64,000 nucleotides of DNA from NCBI RefSeq assembly GCF_902825325.1, contig NZ_CADEAR010000004.1, forward strand, positions 1-64,000. The letters run 5' to 3'. Positions 16,944 to 26,349 of this stretch are shown here, in pieces. The notes under the pieces are model-generated. The model was not told the DNA's origin and made no database searches. It saw only the letters and a list, made by a program, of their open reading frames with translations. This DNA comes from Brucella tritici (GTDB lineage Bacteria > Pseudomonadota > Alphaproteobacteria > Rhizobiales > Rhizobiaceae). Each line of letters starts with the position of its first letter. Positions within the stretch are counted from its first letter, which is position 1. A program made the position numbers and the translations under genes.

Positions 16944-18863
16944 CTACTGACTTTTGGAGGTTTTAACGAACCGGTTGACTGCGGCGGTCATGTCCATTTC
17001 CTTGCGTCGAAAATAAATAGCCCGACCGCAGCGGATGGGGCGGTGCCCCTGTACAATAATGATCTGTTCATCCTTGCGCATCGACTGGGTAACCTCATGC
17101 GGCATTATAAGCGGTCGACGCTGGAAATTGATGCTTTCAGATTTTCGGGAAAGATGGGTCTTATCCCATCCTGTGCTGCGTGAACTGTTCTTCACTTCTA
17201 CCGTCATCTCCCCGCATTGCGCTGACACATTACGCGCGGTATCGAGCGCCTTGATCGCAGCATAGCTCGCGAATGCGCATCCATCGATCCATGAAACTGC
17301 ACCATCTTTGCCAAAATGGCGTTCCAGCTGGCCAACGGACTGGTACATCAGCATCAAGCTGATTCCGTATTTGCGCCCTCGATCACGTGCCTCTTCCAGT
17401 ATGCGCATATAGCCAAGCAGATCGACCTCATCGAGCATGAACAAAACCCGTCGCCGGAATGCGCCATTCGCCTCGATCATTGCATTGATTAACGAGCCAA
17501 TGATTACTCGTCCGATTGCCGGGTAGGAGCGAAGGATCGATGCGGGGATATTGAGAAATACGTCTTTTTCACCTTCGGCTATTTGTGCTGGTTTAAAACT
17601 GTCACCGCAGACAAGGGACGCGTAATTTGCGAGGGATAGCCACTGGGTATCCTTCGATGCGGTAGAGTAGACGCCTGAAAATGTCTGCTCAGTCATGTTG
17701 ACGAAAACGCCAAGCGTCTCGCGAATAAATGTCGAGACGGAATTTTCCTGAACGTCACGCAGCATGGCAAGAACCGACGTCTCCGGTTCGGAAACAATTT
17801 GACGCAGGCTGTGCAGATTGCGCCGCCCGGAAAATTCTGGCGATAGCATTACATGCGCCAGGAGTCCTGTTAGCAAATTGTGTGCCTGACTCTGGAAAAA
17901 AGACCCCGTTGAACTTTCAAGGCGAGCGCTTTCCGACAGCAGCATATGTGAGATGCTGACGATGTCTTCTTCTTTTTTTATCGACGTTTCGATCCCGTCA
18001 AGAACATTGAAACCGTTAACCGGGTTGGCGGGGTCGAGCACCACGACGTCTCGCCCGAGCCTTTTGCGGCGATGTTCGATTACCATCGATGCAACCTCGG
18101 ATGACGGATCCAGGCAAACGATCGGACCACTATAGACAAGTGCTGTAGGCACGACATTACTGGTCGTTTTAAATCCACCTGATCCCGCAAAAAACAGCAT
18201 ATGGGTTGAATCGAAATTCTGATTGTAAGTCAGGAGTGGAGCTTTTCCGCTGCGCCCCCAGGTAGACGGATCGACTGGATCGAAAGGCAGTTCATGGATG
18301 AGTTCCTTGTCGACACGATAGCGCTCGCCAACAACGATTTCGCCGTCTGCAGGAAAGAGCCGTGCCGCCGCCGACATCGGTAACCAGTCTGCATCTCCAA
18401 AGATTCCGCGACGGGCGCGCTTCACCGTTTCGGGCACAACGCTTGAGATGCGCACGGATACCGCTGAAACAACAAAACCAACTGCGACGCTAACCAAGGT
18501 AACCATATCGAGGAATGATAGAGCCTGATCCCATTGCAGGACTCCGCTTTCTACGAAAGGGGAGATGCGGGTGATCTCGCGTAGCGTGTAGAAACCCACA
18601 ATAAGCAGAAAGCAAAACAGGCTGACCATGGCGACCGGTCGGCGCCGGTGCAGCGGTAGCAAGCAAACCGTCAGCAGTGCCCCAAGCGGCCCCGATAGAA
18701 GCACTGGTGCAGGCGCAGCACGCATAAACCAGTACTGGAGCTTTCCTGGCAAGCCTGCGGCCAGTTCGCTCCAACACCAATGCGCGACATAAAAGGTAAA
18801 GCCAGACAGAACGACCGGCACCAGAGCGAAAAGCAGACCCGGGAGCGGTATTGCTCTAACCAT
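16944..18863 (-). CDS. virD4: VirD4/TraG coupling protein
   Basis: Type IV coupling ATPase that brings the TraA-DNA complex to the VirB channel. 639 residues from the ATG at 18863, whose ATGA overlaps the traD stop. Three to four hydrophobic helices lie in the first 140 residues, then the TraG-type P-loop FFAGSGGFKTTSNVV (about residues 228-242) and the Walker B region RVLFMLDEVDLLGYM (about 488-502), followed by RKYGISLMLMYQS. Encoded convergently to virB and separated from virB11 by the metabolic cluster, which is unusual compared with the compact order of many related elements. Confidence 0.92.
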   Translation of the reverse strand: MVRAIPLPGLLFALVPVVLSGFTFYVAHWCWSELAAGLPGKLQYWFMRAAPAPVLLSGPLGALLTVCLLPLHRRRPVAMVSLFCFLLIVGFYTLREITRISPFVESGVLQWDQALSFLDMVTLVSVAVGFVVSAVSVRISSVVPETVKRARRGIFGDADWLPMSAAARLFPADGEIVVGERYRVDKELIHELPFDPVDPSTWGRSGKAPLLTYNQNFDSTHMLFFAGSGGFKTTSNVVPTALVYSGPIVCLDPSSEVASMVIEHRRKRLGRDVVVLDPANPVNGFNVLDGIETSIKKEEDIVSISHMLLSESARLESSTGSFFQSQAHNLLTGLLAHVMLSPEFSGRRNLHSLRQIVSEPETSVLAMLRDVQENSVSTFIRETLGVFVNMTEQTFSGVYSTASKDTQWLSLANYASLVCGDSFKPAQIAEGEKDVFLNIPASILRSYPAIGRVIIGSLINAMIEANGAFRRRVLFMLDEVDLLGYMRILEEARDRGRKYGISLMLMYQSVGQLERHFGKDGAVSWIDGCAFASYAAIKALDTARNVSAQCGEMTVEVKNSSRSTGWDKTHLSRKSESINFQRRPLIMPHEVTQSMRKDEQIIIVQGHRPIRCGRAIYFRRKEMDMTAAVNRFVKTSKSQ

Positions 18864-19129
18864 CAAATGCGGTCTCCCTGGTTTGAGCCTGGATTTTCTC
18901 CTGACGCTTCAGACCTGAAGGCAATTTCGCCAATCTTGCGCAAACGGCGGTATTCGGATGTTCCGGGCGAAAGTTTGGCCAGTTCCAGCAGTCCTCCTAA
19001 CAGGAATGCCCGGTCGACCCTCGACAAGTCGGCCCGCACGACAATTGCCCCCAGCAGGCGTTTGCTCCGCGCTTCTGTCGTCCGATCAATTGTCTTGCTG
19101 GACATACGCCGTTGCTCCAGTATCGCCAT
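18863..19129 (-). CDS. traD: TraD-like small conjugation protein
   Basis: Accessory DNA-processing protein of rhizobial/Ti-type conjugation systems, role poorly known. 88 residues from the ATG at 19129 (80 from the internal ATG at 19105). The core KRLLGAIVVRADLSRVDRAF followed by LLGGLLELAKLS ... YRRLRKIGEIAF matches the TraD family. It overlaps virD4 by 3 bases and is divergent from traA. The traC gene that normally precedes traD in such clusters is not found. Confidence 0.72.
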   Translation of the reverse strand: MAILEQRRMSSKTIDRTTEARSKRLLGAIVVRADLSRVDRAFLLGGLLELAKLSPGTSEYRRLRKIGEIAFRSEASGENPGSNQGDRI

Positions 19130-19558
19130 TCTGGCTCTTCAGAGGATAAAAAGCCTTGCTGTAAGGCGTTGCTCTTGTGGGTCTTGCAAGAAGACGTGTC
19201 GTTCGTTCAAACATCCTTTCCGTCTGGACAACGGGTTCACCTGGCCAGCCGTCGTGCGGGCCGTTTCAAACGGTGAGCTGATTATAGTGCTCATAAATTT
19301 TATGTTCATGCGGCATTCTTTAATGTCGCATCTGGATATTTTGCTCAGAAAATCAATGCGCATCTTGTGGTCCTCGTTGCTCGACACGGTAGAGATTGTG
19401 AATTTGACTGATTTAAAATAGATAGTTAAAGATGTTTTCATATTCAAGCCCCCAAATGCGACGGAGCAACTCGTGAAAGGGGGCGGAGAAGTGGCAAGTC
19501 TGCTGCCCGGTTAATCCGGGGCTTTCACACGTATTGACTGACAGTCAGGGGGAAAGAC
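19130..19558. other. traD-traA intergenic region, candidate oriT
   Basis: This 429-bp non-coding stretch lies between divergent traD and traA, the usual place of oriT in Ti/rhizobial-type plasmids. Several dyads are visible: CCGTTT-C-AAACGG (19261-19273), GCCCCC (19448-19453) with GGGGGC (19479-19484), CCCGG-TTAAT-CCGGG (19506-19520) and TGACTG-A-CAGTCA (19535-19547), the last directly before the traA ribosome-binding site. I did not find the known Ti-type nick sequence, so the oriT role is inferred from position and dyads. Confidence 0.45.
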
Positions 19559-22500
19559 GTGGCAATCATGTTCGTGCGAGCGCAGATGATCAGCAGAGGG
19601 GCAGGACGTAACATTATCTCTGCGGCCTCTTATCGTCATCGCACCCGGATGAGAGACGAACAGACCGGAACCTTGTTTAACTATCGCGGCGGCGACGATG
19701 ATTTGGTCCATGAAGAACTGGCGTTGCCGGAAGATATTCCAGCGTGGCTGAGGTCGGCAATCGAAGGCAAGACTGTCGCTGAAGCAAGTGAGGTGCTGTG
19801 GAATGCTGTCGATGCATTTGAGACGCGGGTGGATGCACAACTTGCCCGTGAGTTGATTATTGCTCTGCCGGAGGAACTGACCCGGGCGGAAAATATCGGT
19901 TTGGTTCAGGAGTTCGTCCGGGGCAATCTGACTTCGAAGGGTATGATCGCCGACTGGGTCTATCACGACAAGGGCGGCAATCCACATATTCACCTGATGA
20001 CCGCATTGAGGCCGCTGACCGAAGAAGGGTTTGGTCCCAAATATATGCCGGTTCGCCGACCCGATGGGAAACCACTACGTGAGGTAAAATCAAATCGCCA
20101 TAACGGGGATATTGTTTATACGTGTTGGGCGGGTAACAGGGAAACGATGAAGGCGTGGAAGATCGCCTGGGCGCAGACAGCCAGCCGGTATCTGGCACTG
20201 GCTGGCCGTGACATCCGCCTTGACGGTCGTTCCCATGCCGAACAGGGACTTGAGGGGATTGCCCAGAGGCATTTGGGGCCCGGAAAGTCGGCGATGATGC
20301 GCAAGGGCGCCGAGATGTATTTTGCACCCGCCGATCTGGCACGCCGGCACAAAATGACCGCCCGGCTGCTTGCCGATCCGGGGCCTCTCCTCAGGCAGCT
20401 TGGCAATGAGCGATCCACCTTTGACGAGAAGGATATCGCAAGGGTCATCCACCGCTACGTCGATGATCCGGTCGACTTTGCCAATATCCGTGCACGACTG
20501 ATGGCCTCTCCTGATCTGGTGCTCCTGAAACCGCAGCAGGCTGACCCGATGACTGGTCGTGTGACTGGCCCGATGAATGGCCTGGCGACTGGCGAGGCAA
20601 TGGAACCGGCAATCTTCACCACTCGCCAGATCCTGCGCACCGAACATGACATGATGCGTTCCGCCGATATCCTGTCGGGGAGGAAGGGGTTCGGGATTTC
20701 GGACGCAGGACGCGCAGGCGCAGTGCGTTTCGTCGAAGGGGACAATCCGCTGAAGCCGTTCTGGCTGGATCTTGAGCAGATTGAAGCCATTCGGCATGTG
20801 ACGGGCGACAACGGCATCGCTGCTGTCGTCGGTCTTGCCGGTACGGGCAAGTCGACATTGCTTGCAGCTGCACGCCTTGCCTGGGAGAGCGGGCATCACC
20901 GTGTCCTTGGTGCGGCACTTTCCGGCAAGGCTGCCGAGGGGCTGGAGGAGAGTTCCGGTATCAGATCGCGAACGCTTGCCGCGTGGGAGCATGCCTGGAA
21001 TAACGGGCGTGACCAGCTGATGCGCGGTGACATCCTCGTCATTGACGAGGCAGGCATGGTCTCCTCGTTGCAAATGGCACATGTGCTGGATGCTGCAGAG
21101 GAGGCTGGCGCAAAGGTTGTTCTGGTCGGCGATGCCATGCAGCTTCAGCCGATCGGGGCCGGTGCGGCTTTCCGGGCAATCGCGGAACGGATCGGTTCCG
21201 CCGAACTTGCCGGTGTACGCCGGCAACAGGACCAATGGGCACGCGATGCCTCAAGTCGCTTCGCCCGCGGCGACACCGCGGCCGGACTGGAGATTTACGC
21301 CGGACGCGGGCATCTGGTCGAGGCGGAAACCCGGGATGAACTGATCGGCCGTCTGGTCAGGGACTGGACGGATGCGCGGCGGAAACTGATCACGCCATCA
21401 TCGCCTGGACGGGGCGTGCGGCCAGGGACGGGGATCGCAGCACTAAACGGTGGTGGCCAGTTGCGGGGTGATGCATTGCTGGTGCTGGCGCACACCAACA
21501 GGGATGTCCACAGGCTGAATGAGGCCTTGCGCAAGGTGATGAGGGAAGAGGGAGCACTCGATGCTGCCCGCAGCTTCCGGACGGAGCGGGGCATGCGGGA
21601 GTTTGCTGCAGGCGACCGGATCATCTTTCTCGAGAACGCCCGTTTCCTCGAGCCGCGTGCAAGAGGAAACAGTCCGCAATACGTCAGGAACGGCATGTTC
21701 GGCACGGTGGTCTCCACCGGCAACGCATTCCGCGCGCCGCTGCTTTCTGTCCGGCTCGACAGTGGCAGCGAGATTGTTCTGAGCGAGGACAGTTACCGCA
21801 ACATCGATCACGGCTATGCGGTGACCATCCACAAGTCGCAGGGCGCGACTGTCGACCGGACCCTTGTGCTTGCCAGCGGCATGATGGACAGGCACCTGAC
21901 CTATGTGTCCATGACCCGTCATCGTCACAGGGCTGATCTTTATGCTGCACGCGAGGACTTCAGGCCCGAACGCGAGGACAGATCCCGTATTGATTACGCG
22001 AAGGGGATCACCGGTGAACTGGTCGAAACCGGGGTGACAAAATTCCGGCCCGGGGATGAGGATACGAATGACACGCCCTATGCTGATGTGAAGGTTGAGG
22101 GCGGGAAGGTCCATCGCCTCCGGGGTGTCGGTCTGCCGGCAGCCCTGTCGGCTGTGGGAGCTTCCAGAGGTGATATGGTCACGCTTCGCAAGGATGGCGT
22201 CGAGACCGTGAAGGTAGAAATTGCAGTTCCTGATGCGAAAGGGAGCAAAAGGCGCTTTGAGGAACGCACGGTCGAACGCAATGTCTGGACGGCTAGGCTG
22301 CATCAAGCCACCGATGTCCGCCGCAAAAGCATTGAAGGGGAAAGCCACACGCCGGAATTGTTCCGGCAACTGGCAAAACGCCTCGGGCGTTCGGGCGCCA
22401 AAACCACGACGCTGGATTTTGCTGGTGAGGCTGGTTACCAGGCACATGTGCGGGACTTTGCCCGTAGGCGTGGCATCGACACACTTGCCGAAGTTGTGGC

Positions 22501-23527
22501 CGAAACAGGGGCGAGGGCAAGACGCCAGCTGGCGTGGCTGTCACAAAAGCGCCAGCAGGTGGCAATGCTGTGGGAGCGGGCAGGTGCGGCGCTCGGTTTG
22601 GCAATCGATCGGGAACGCAAGGTTTCTTATCATGAGAGGCAATCCGAAAGATTCCCCGTGCAGAATCCGACAGCCCGGATGTCCGTGGATCGAAACACCC
22701 AGAATTCGCCCCGAGCCCGGCCGACCAGCCATATCGAGCAGGACCCGGAAGCCCGTTCCATACCGCCGCTGCTTGCCGCCGTGACACAGTTTACAACCCC
22801 GGTCGAGGTTGAGGCGCGCGAGAGGGCATCCGCGGCAGCCCACTACCGCCATAACCGAACAGCACTTGCCAAAACGGCCTCTCATCTCTGGCGGGAACCC
22901 GCCAGTGCCGTCGATACGATCGAGGCACTGATCCGGAAAGGCATTGCCGGCGGGCGGATTGCGGCAGCCATTGCCAATGATCCTGCGGCCTATGGTGCCC
23001 TGCGCGGCTCCAGTCGACTGAGGGACAGGTTTCTGGCCGGTGGCCGCGAGCGAAAGACAGCACTGGAAGCCGTGCCGGATGTGCAGGCAAGTGTCCGCTC
23101 GCTGGGATCGGGCTGGGCCTCAGCCCTGAAGACTGCAACAACAGCAATTGCCGCAGAGCGTCAGCAGATGGCAACCGCCATTCCCGGATTGTCAGAAGAG
23201 GCCGGCGAAGAGCTCCGTCGCATCACAACTGCGATGCAAAAGAAGACCGCACGGCTTGATGCCCTCGCCGGTTCGCTCGAACCGCATATTCTTCGGGAAC
23301 TTGTCAGTGTCAGCCGCGCCCTTGATCTCAGATTCGGGCGCAACGCAATCATGCGCGGCGACAGTGACAACGTCAAACGTGTGCCTCCGGCACAACGTTC
23401 CGTCTTCGAGGGGCTTCAGGACAAGTTGAAGATTTTGCAGCAAACAGTTTCGACCGCCAGGGTCCAGGAAATTGCAGCGATACGTCAGAGCCAGAAACTC
23501 GACCGCGGTCAAGACTTCCGGCACTAA
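19559..23527 (+). CDS. traA: TraA relaxase/helicase (MobA/MobL type)
   Basis: Nicks oriT, stays bound to the DNA 5' end and unwinds the strand for transfer. 1322 residues. N-terminal MobA/MobL relaxase: Tyr25 in ISAASYRHRTRM is the likely nicking tyrosine and GGNPHIHLMTALRP (about residues 138-151) supplies the metal-binding His. A RecD/TraI-type helicase follows: P-loop VGLAGTGKSTLL (about 423-434), LVIDEAGMVSSLQMAHVLD (about 492-510), VLVGDAMQLQPIGAG and the late GYAVTIHKSQGATVD. The C-terminal 400 residues are poorly conserved and helical. GTG start at 19559 with GGGGGAAAG upstream. Frame intact, so the element may still be transferable. Confidence 0.95.
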   Translation: MAIMFVRAQMISRGAGRNIISAASYRHRTRMRDEQTGTLFNYRGGDDDLVHEELALPEDIPAWLRSAIEGKTVAEASEVLWNAVDAFETRVDAQLARELIIALPEELTRAENIGLVQEFVRGNLTSKGMIADWVYHDKGGNPHIHLMTALRPLTEEGFGPKYMPVRRPDGKPLREVKSNRHNGDIVYTCWAGNRETMKAWKIAWAQTASRYLALAGRDIRLDGRSHAEQGLEGIAQRHLGPGKSAMMRKGAEMYFAPADLARRHKMTARLLADPGPLLRQLGNERSTFDEKDIARVIHRYVDDPVDFANIRARLMASPDLVLLKPQQADPMTGRVTGPMNGLATGEAMEPAIFTTRQILRTEHDMMRSADILSGRKGFGISDAGRAGAVRFVEGDNPLKPFWLDLEQIEAIRHVTGDNGIAAVVGLAGTGKSTLLAAARLAWESGHHRVLGAALSGKAAEGLEESSGIRSRTLAAWEHAWNNGRDQLMRGDILVIDEAGMVSSLQMAHVLDAAEEAGAKVVLVGDAMQLQPIGAGAAFRAIAERIGSAELAGVRRQQDQWARDASSRFARGDTAAGLEIYAGRGHLVEAETRDELIGRLVRDWTDARRKLITPSSPGRGVRPGTGIAALNGGGQLRGDALLVLAHTNRDVHRLNEALRKVMREEGALDAARSFRTERGMREFAAGDRIIFLENARFLEPRARGNSPQYVRNGMFGTVVSTGNAFRAPLLSVRLDSGSEIVLSEDSYRNIDHGYAVTIHKSQGATVDRTLVLASGMMDRHLTYVSMTRHRHRADLYAAREDFRPEREDRSRIDYAKGITGELVETGVTKFRPGDEDTNDTPYADVKVEGGKVHRLRGVGLPAALSAVGASRGDMVTLRKDGVETVKVEIAVPDAKGSKRRFEERTVERNVWTARLHQATDVRRKSIEGESHTPELFRQLAKRLGRSGAKTTTLDFAGEAGYQAHVRDFARRRGIDTLAEVVAETGARARRQLAWLSQKRQQVAMLWERAGAALGLAIDRERKVSYHERQSERFPVQNPTARMSVDRNTQNSPRARPTSHIEQDPEARSIPPLLAAVTQFTTPVEVEARERASAAAHYRHNRTALAKTASHLWREPASAVDTIEALIRKGIAGGRIAAAIANDPAAYGALRGSSRLRDRFLAGGRERKTALEAVPDVQASVRSLGSGWASALKTATTAIAAERQQMATAIPGLSEEAGEELRRITTAMQKKTARLDALAGSLEPHILRELVSVSRALDLRFGRNAIMRGDSDNVKRVPPAQRSVFEGLQDKLKILQQTVSTARVQEIAAIRQSQKLDRGQDFRH

Positions 23528-23676
23528 CCTGTTTGCGAAGTCCAGAGCCGATCCATTTCGTGCCGTTTGCCCCGGACTGTTGCAACATATGAACTGTGTC
23601 GACGGGATCGGGTTCTGCATGAGGTAAAATTCGACCGTGTGACAAATCTCTTCACTTTGATCTATCTTGACATTCA

Positions 23677-23694
23677 ACCTACTGGAAGGTAGGT
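23677..23694. promoter_or_regulatory. TetR-type operator copy 1 (ACCTA-N8-TAGGT)
   Basis: The sequence acctactggaaggtaggt is an inverted repeat (ACCTAC/GTAGGT, 6-base centre) ending 7 bases before the tetR start. The same ACCTA-N8-TAGGT occurs upstream of the membrane-protein gene at 24613-24630, which makes a shared operator and autoregulation likely. Confidence 0.75.
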
Positions 23695-23701
23695 ACTGAG
23701 T

Positions 23702-24286
23702 ATGAGCAATTTGTCCACCACTTCCGATGATATTCTCGCTTGCGCCAAAACCTTGATCATGTCGGGTGGGTATAATGGATTCAGCTACGCGGATATCGCC
23801 AGCGTCGTAGGCATTCGCAAGGCCAGTATCCATCATCACTTCCCGAGCAAGGTCGATCTGGTAAAGGCACTAATCGTGCGGCATCGTGAAGATACAGAAG
23901 CAGGTTTTGCCAATCTCGAGAGCAAAGTCGATGATCCGCTGGCGCAACTGCAGGCTTATACTCAATACTGGAGTGCGTGTATCACAGACGGGAGTGCGCC
24001 ATTCTGTATAGGGGCGCTTCTGGCAAGCGAAATTCCTGTATTGCCACAGGAACTTGCTTCTGAGATTCAAAACTATTTCAGATCGTTATCGAGATGGTTG
24101 ACATCAGTCCTCACACGCGGCGCAAGACAGGGCCGCATTCGCTTGATCGACTCCCCTGACATCGAGGCAGAAGCCTTTGCTGCTACCGTTCACGGAGGGA
24201 TGTTGTCAGCGAGAGCCCACAGCGATCCGAAGATGTTTTCGCTTATAGTTGAACCAATGCTTCGCAGACTGGCTGCGGCACAGTGA
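23702..24286 (+). CDS. TetR-family repressor
   Basis: Ligand-responsive repressor of 194 residues. The N-terminal helix-turn-helix is clear: GGYNGFSYADIASVVGIRKA followed by SIHHHFPSKVDLV (about residues 22-54). The C-terminal part (PFCIGALLASEIPVLP) is of the type seen in NemR-like/TetR_C regulators of reactive-compound responses and contains one Cys that could sense electrophiles (inference). Its operator lies directly upstream and is repeated before the membrane-protein gene 370 bases downstream. The ligand is unknown. Confidence 0.88.
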   Translation: MSNLSTTSDDILACAKTLIMSGGYNGFSYADIASVVGIRKASIHHHFPSKVDLVKALIVRHREDTEAGFANLESKVDDPLAQLQAYTQYWSACITDGSAPFCIGALLASEIPVLPQELASEIQNYFRSLSRWLTSVLTRGARQGRIRLIDSPDIEAEAFAATVHGGMLSARAHSDPKMFSLIVEPMLRRLAAAQ

Positions 24287-24655
24287 TTTCGATCAAAGCC
24301 TGATCATGCTCGGTAGTCAGGCTATCAATTGGCAGGGAGGTGAATGCGGCGACCCCATTATCCAGCTTGCAGCCATCATCGCATTGATATTTCGAAACAT
24401 GCCGGGCGCAGGCAATGCCTGGAATGAATATCGAAATGTTGCGTGCCTGTTTCTGGAATGTCGCTGTCGCGACGATGTTTCTCGTCGGCCAGTTGTCGAA
24501 ATGGTGAGGGAATTTTGGGAAGGATGACTGTGGTGAATGTGGATGGATGCTATCAGTATCTTTTGAATGGTTAATCGACCGTCCTGATCAATGAACAAGG
24601 TTTTATTCTAAAACCTATCTACTAGTAGGTTGTTAACTTTACAGGAGCTTTGGTT
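24287..24655. other. 369-bp intergenic region between tetR and membrane-protein gene
   Basis: No convincing gene is seen. Two overlapping frames of about 92 codons on opposite strands lack family pattern and ribosome-binding sites. The only clear feature is the second TetR-type operator near the downstream end. The segment may be the remnant of a lost gene. Confidence 0.5.
24613..24630. promoter_or_regulatory. TetR-type operator copy 2 (ACCTA-N8-TAGGT)
   Basis: The sequence acctatctactagtaggt shares both half sites and the exact spacing with the copy before tetR. It lies 26 bases upstream of the membrane-protein start, with an AGGAG ribosome-binding site between. Repression of this gene by the TetR protein is the simplest reading. 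Confidence 0.75.
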
Positions 24656-25135
24656 ATGTTTGGAATTTCCCCGCTAGGCTGGGTGCACACGATCGGCAGT
24701 TTGCCTGCCATTCCCCTGGCCATCTACATGTTCGTCCGCTACGGGCGAATTTTGCCCCGGTCAAAATCCGGAGGCCTTTATTTTGTCTCGATGCTTATAG
24801 GTGCCGGCACAACATTTCTCGTTGCACGCCAGCAGGTCAGCTATGTTATCGGTGCTGTGACGATGGTTCTGCTGATTGCCGGTTATTCAATCGGTTACAG
24901 TTCAGTCTTCGGTCGTGCGACCCGCTACCTGGAAACAGTCTTTCTAAGCTTGACTGCCTTCCTGCTAATGGTGCCGGCGGTAAGCGAGGTATTACGGCGC
25001 GTACCAGATGGACATCCATTTGTGACTGATCTCAAATCCCCGTTGTTGCTGGGCGCGCAGGGCAGTCTTTTGATCATCCTCATCATAGGACTGACAGCTC
25101 AGCTTATCTATCTGAAAAAACAAAACAATCGGTGA
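24656..25135 (+). CDS. Small integral membrane protein of the TetR regulon
   Basis: Unknown function. 159 residues with four or five hydrophobic helices (about residues 8-30, 40-60, 65-85, 95-115, 130-155), a short N-terminus (MFGISPLGWVHTIGSLPAIP) and a basic end (YLKKQNNR). It resembles small DUF2306-type membrane proteins only loosely. It is the sole apparent target of the TetR regulator besides itself, which hints at a role in response to a small hydrophobic compound. Confidence 0.75.
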   Translation: MFGISPLGWVHTIGSLPAIPLAIYMFVRYGRILPRSKSGGLYFVSMLIGAGTTFLVARQQVSYVIGAVTMVLLIAGYSIGYSSVFGRATRYLETVFLSLTAFLLMVPAVSEVLRRVPDGHPFVTDLKSPLLLGAQGSLLIILIIGLTAQLIYLKKQNNR

Positions 25136-25175
25136 TCGCGTGGATGGCATGTTTCTCTTATCCTCGGAATGAGGT

Positions 25176-26189
25176 TCAAAGACCACGCGGAATAATGAGC
25201 TCTGTCGGTATCATTTCGGGCAGGTTGATCGTTTGAACGGGCTCGTCCAGAAGTTCAAAGGCGCGTTCGATCATTGCTTGAACATTTTGCCGGACCATCA
25301 CAACCGGGAAGTGGAGAACTTCGATGAAGGGGTCCCAGTCGAAACATCCGATGGAGCACTCCCGGACCTCGTCAACCGGCAGCGTCTTGAGAAAACTGAC
25401 GACGCCCTCAAAGGGGCTCGTCGAGTTGACGAACAGTGCCTCTGGCAACCCATTCAATTTGTTATAAACATCGCGGATGGTTCTCGCGGCGTCATCGGGA
25501 CCATAACCATTCGTGATGATGGCGTCGGAGTGAACAGGGAAGTTCAGCGCAGCCAGTTCATCCTTATACCCGCGCACACGTGCGCGCGTGTTGTGGTCAC
25601 TATCCACGCCACCGATGAAGTAGAAGCTGTTTTCCGTTCGATGAGACCTGCGGCTGGCAATCTGATGCGTCAGCACGCGGGCACCGTCATAGTTGTCACT
25701 GATTACGGATGCGCCATGCTTTCCGGGAAGATCCACGTTTATATGTTTCAGATGAGCCTTTTCGCAGAGTTCGGCGACACTGTCCGGATCGGTTGCGCCC
25801 GCGATCAACAAGGCGTCGACATTGTGGGCAATCAATGTTTCCACGGTGCTGCGTTCCTGCTGCGGGTCGCGTAATGTGCTGGCTACAACGGGGATAAGAT
25901 TCCGTGAGCGCGCCACCGTCTCAAACGATGCGGCCATGGAGCTGAAGTATCGGTTGTCCAGCATAGGCAAGATCATGCCGATCATGCCGGAATTGGATAT
26001 GCGCAACCCGCGTGCCTGAAGGTTGGTGGTATAACCGAGTTCGCCCGCTATTACTCGAACTCTGTCGGCGGTTGCTTTGGTAATTCTTCGATTTTCCCAT
26101 GAGCCATTCATAACCGAAGCAACGGTCGACGCGGATACGCCAGCGCGCTCCGATATATCGTAAATGGTTACTTTCCGGGGGGTGCTCAT
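25176..26189 (-). CDS. LacI-family regulator of the pentitol locus
   Basis: Sugar-responsive repressor of 337 residues. The N-terminal LacI helix-turn-helix is VTIYDISERAGVSASTVASV with the hinge region GELGYTTNLQARGLR. The periplasmic-binding-like domain contains GMIGMILPMLDNRYF and SIGCFDWDPF. It is divergent from the ribitol/pentitol operon, and a LacI-type palindrome lies between them at 26328-26349. Ligand presumably a pentitol or pentulose, by context. Confidence 0.9.
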   Translation of the reverse strand: MSTPRKVTIYDISERAGVSASTVASVMNGSWENRRITKATADRVRVIAGELGYTTNLQARGLRISNSGMIGMILPMLDNRYFSSMAASFETVARSRNLIPVVASTLRDPQQERSTVETLIAHNVDALLIAGATDPDSVAELCEKAHLKHINVDLPGKHGASVISDNYDGARVLTHQIASRRSHRTENSFYFIGGVDSDHNTRARVRGYKDELAALNFPVHSDAIITNGYGPDDAARTIRDVYNKLNGLPEALFVNSTSPFEGVVSFLKTLPVDEVRECSIGCFDWDPFIEVLHFPVVMVRQNVQAMIERAFELLDEPVQTINLPEMIPTELIIPRGL

Positions 26190-26327
26190 CAGGCCTGCTT
26201 TGCGTCTGGGTCGGGTCCCGATCTTAGCGGTGCGATAGCGTTTGCTGCAAGTAGGGGAAGGCGTAATCCAATCTATTCCTCTGTCATTTTCCTCTTGACC
26301 AGATGCAGGATGTTGAGCGATGGTTAC

Positions 26328-26349
26328 GTTGCACTATCGATGGTGCAAC
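26328..26349. promoter_or_regulatory. Probable LacI-family operator
   Basis: GTTGCAC (26328-26334) and GTGCAAC (26343-26349) flank a central T-ATCGAT-G; apart from one T/G pair the 22 bp are fully symmetric and centred on CG, the hallmark of LacI-family operators. It lies between the divergent LacI gene and the sugar operon. Confidence 0.75.

Noticed and set aside
19139..19447. Minus-strand 102-codon frame as possible traC
   Set aside because: Lys/Ser/Ile-rich product lacks the Glu-rich helical TraC pattern, and no ribosome-binding site is seen. traC therefore appears absent.
20090..21235. Minus-strand open frame of 381 codons
   Set aside because: Lies antisense inside the TraA relaxase/helicase gene, whose motifs are intact, and shows no family pattern.
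21443..22447. Minus-strand open frame of 334 codons
   Set aside because: Antisense to traA; no start signals or motifs.
24249..24598. Two opposing frames of about 92 codons downstream of tetR
   Set aside because: Overlap each other and the end of tetR, lack ribosome-binding sites and family patterns.
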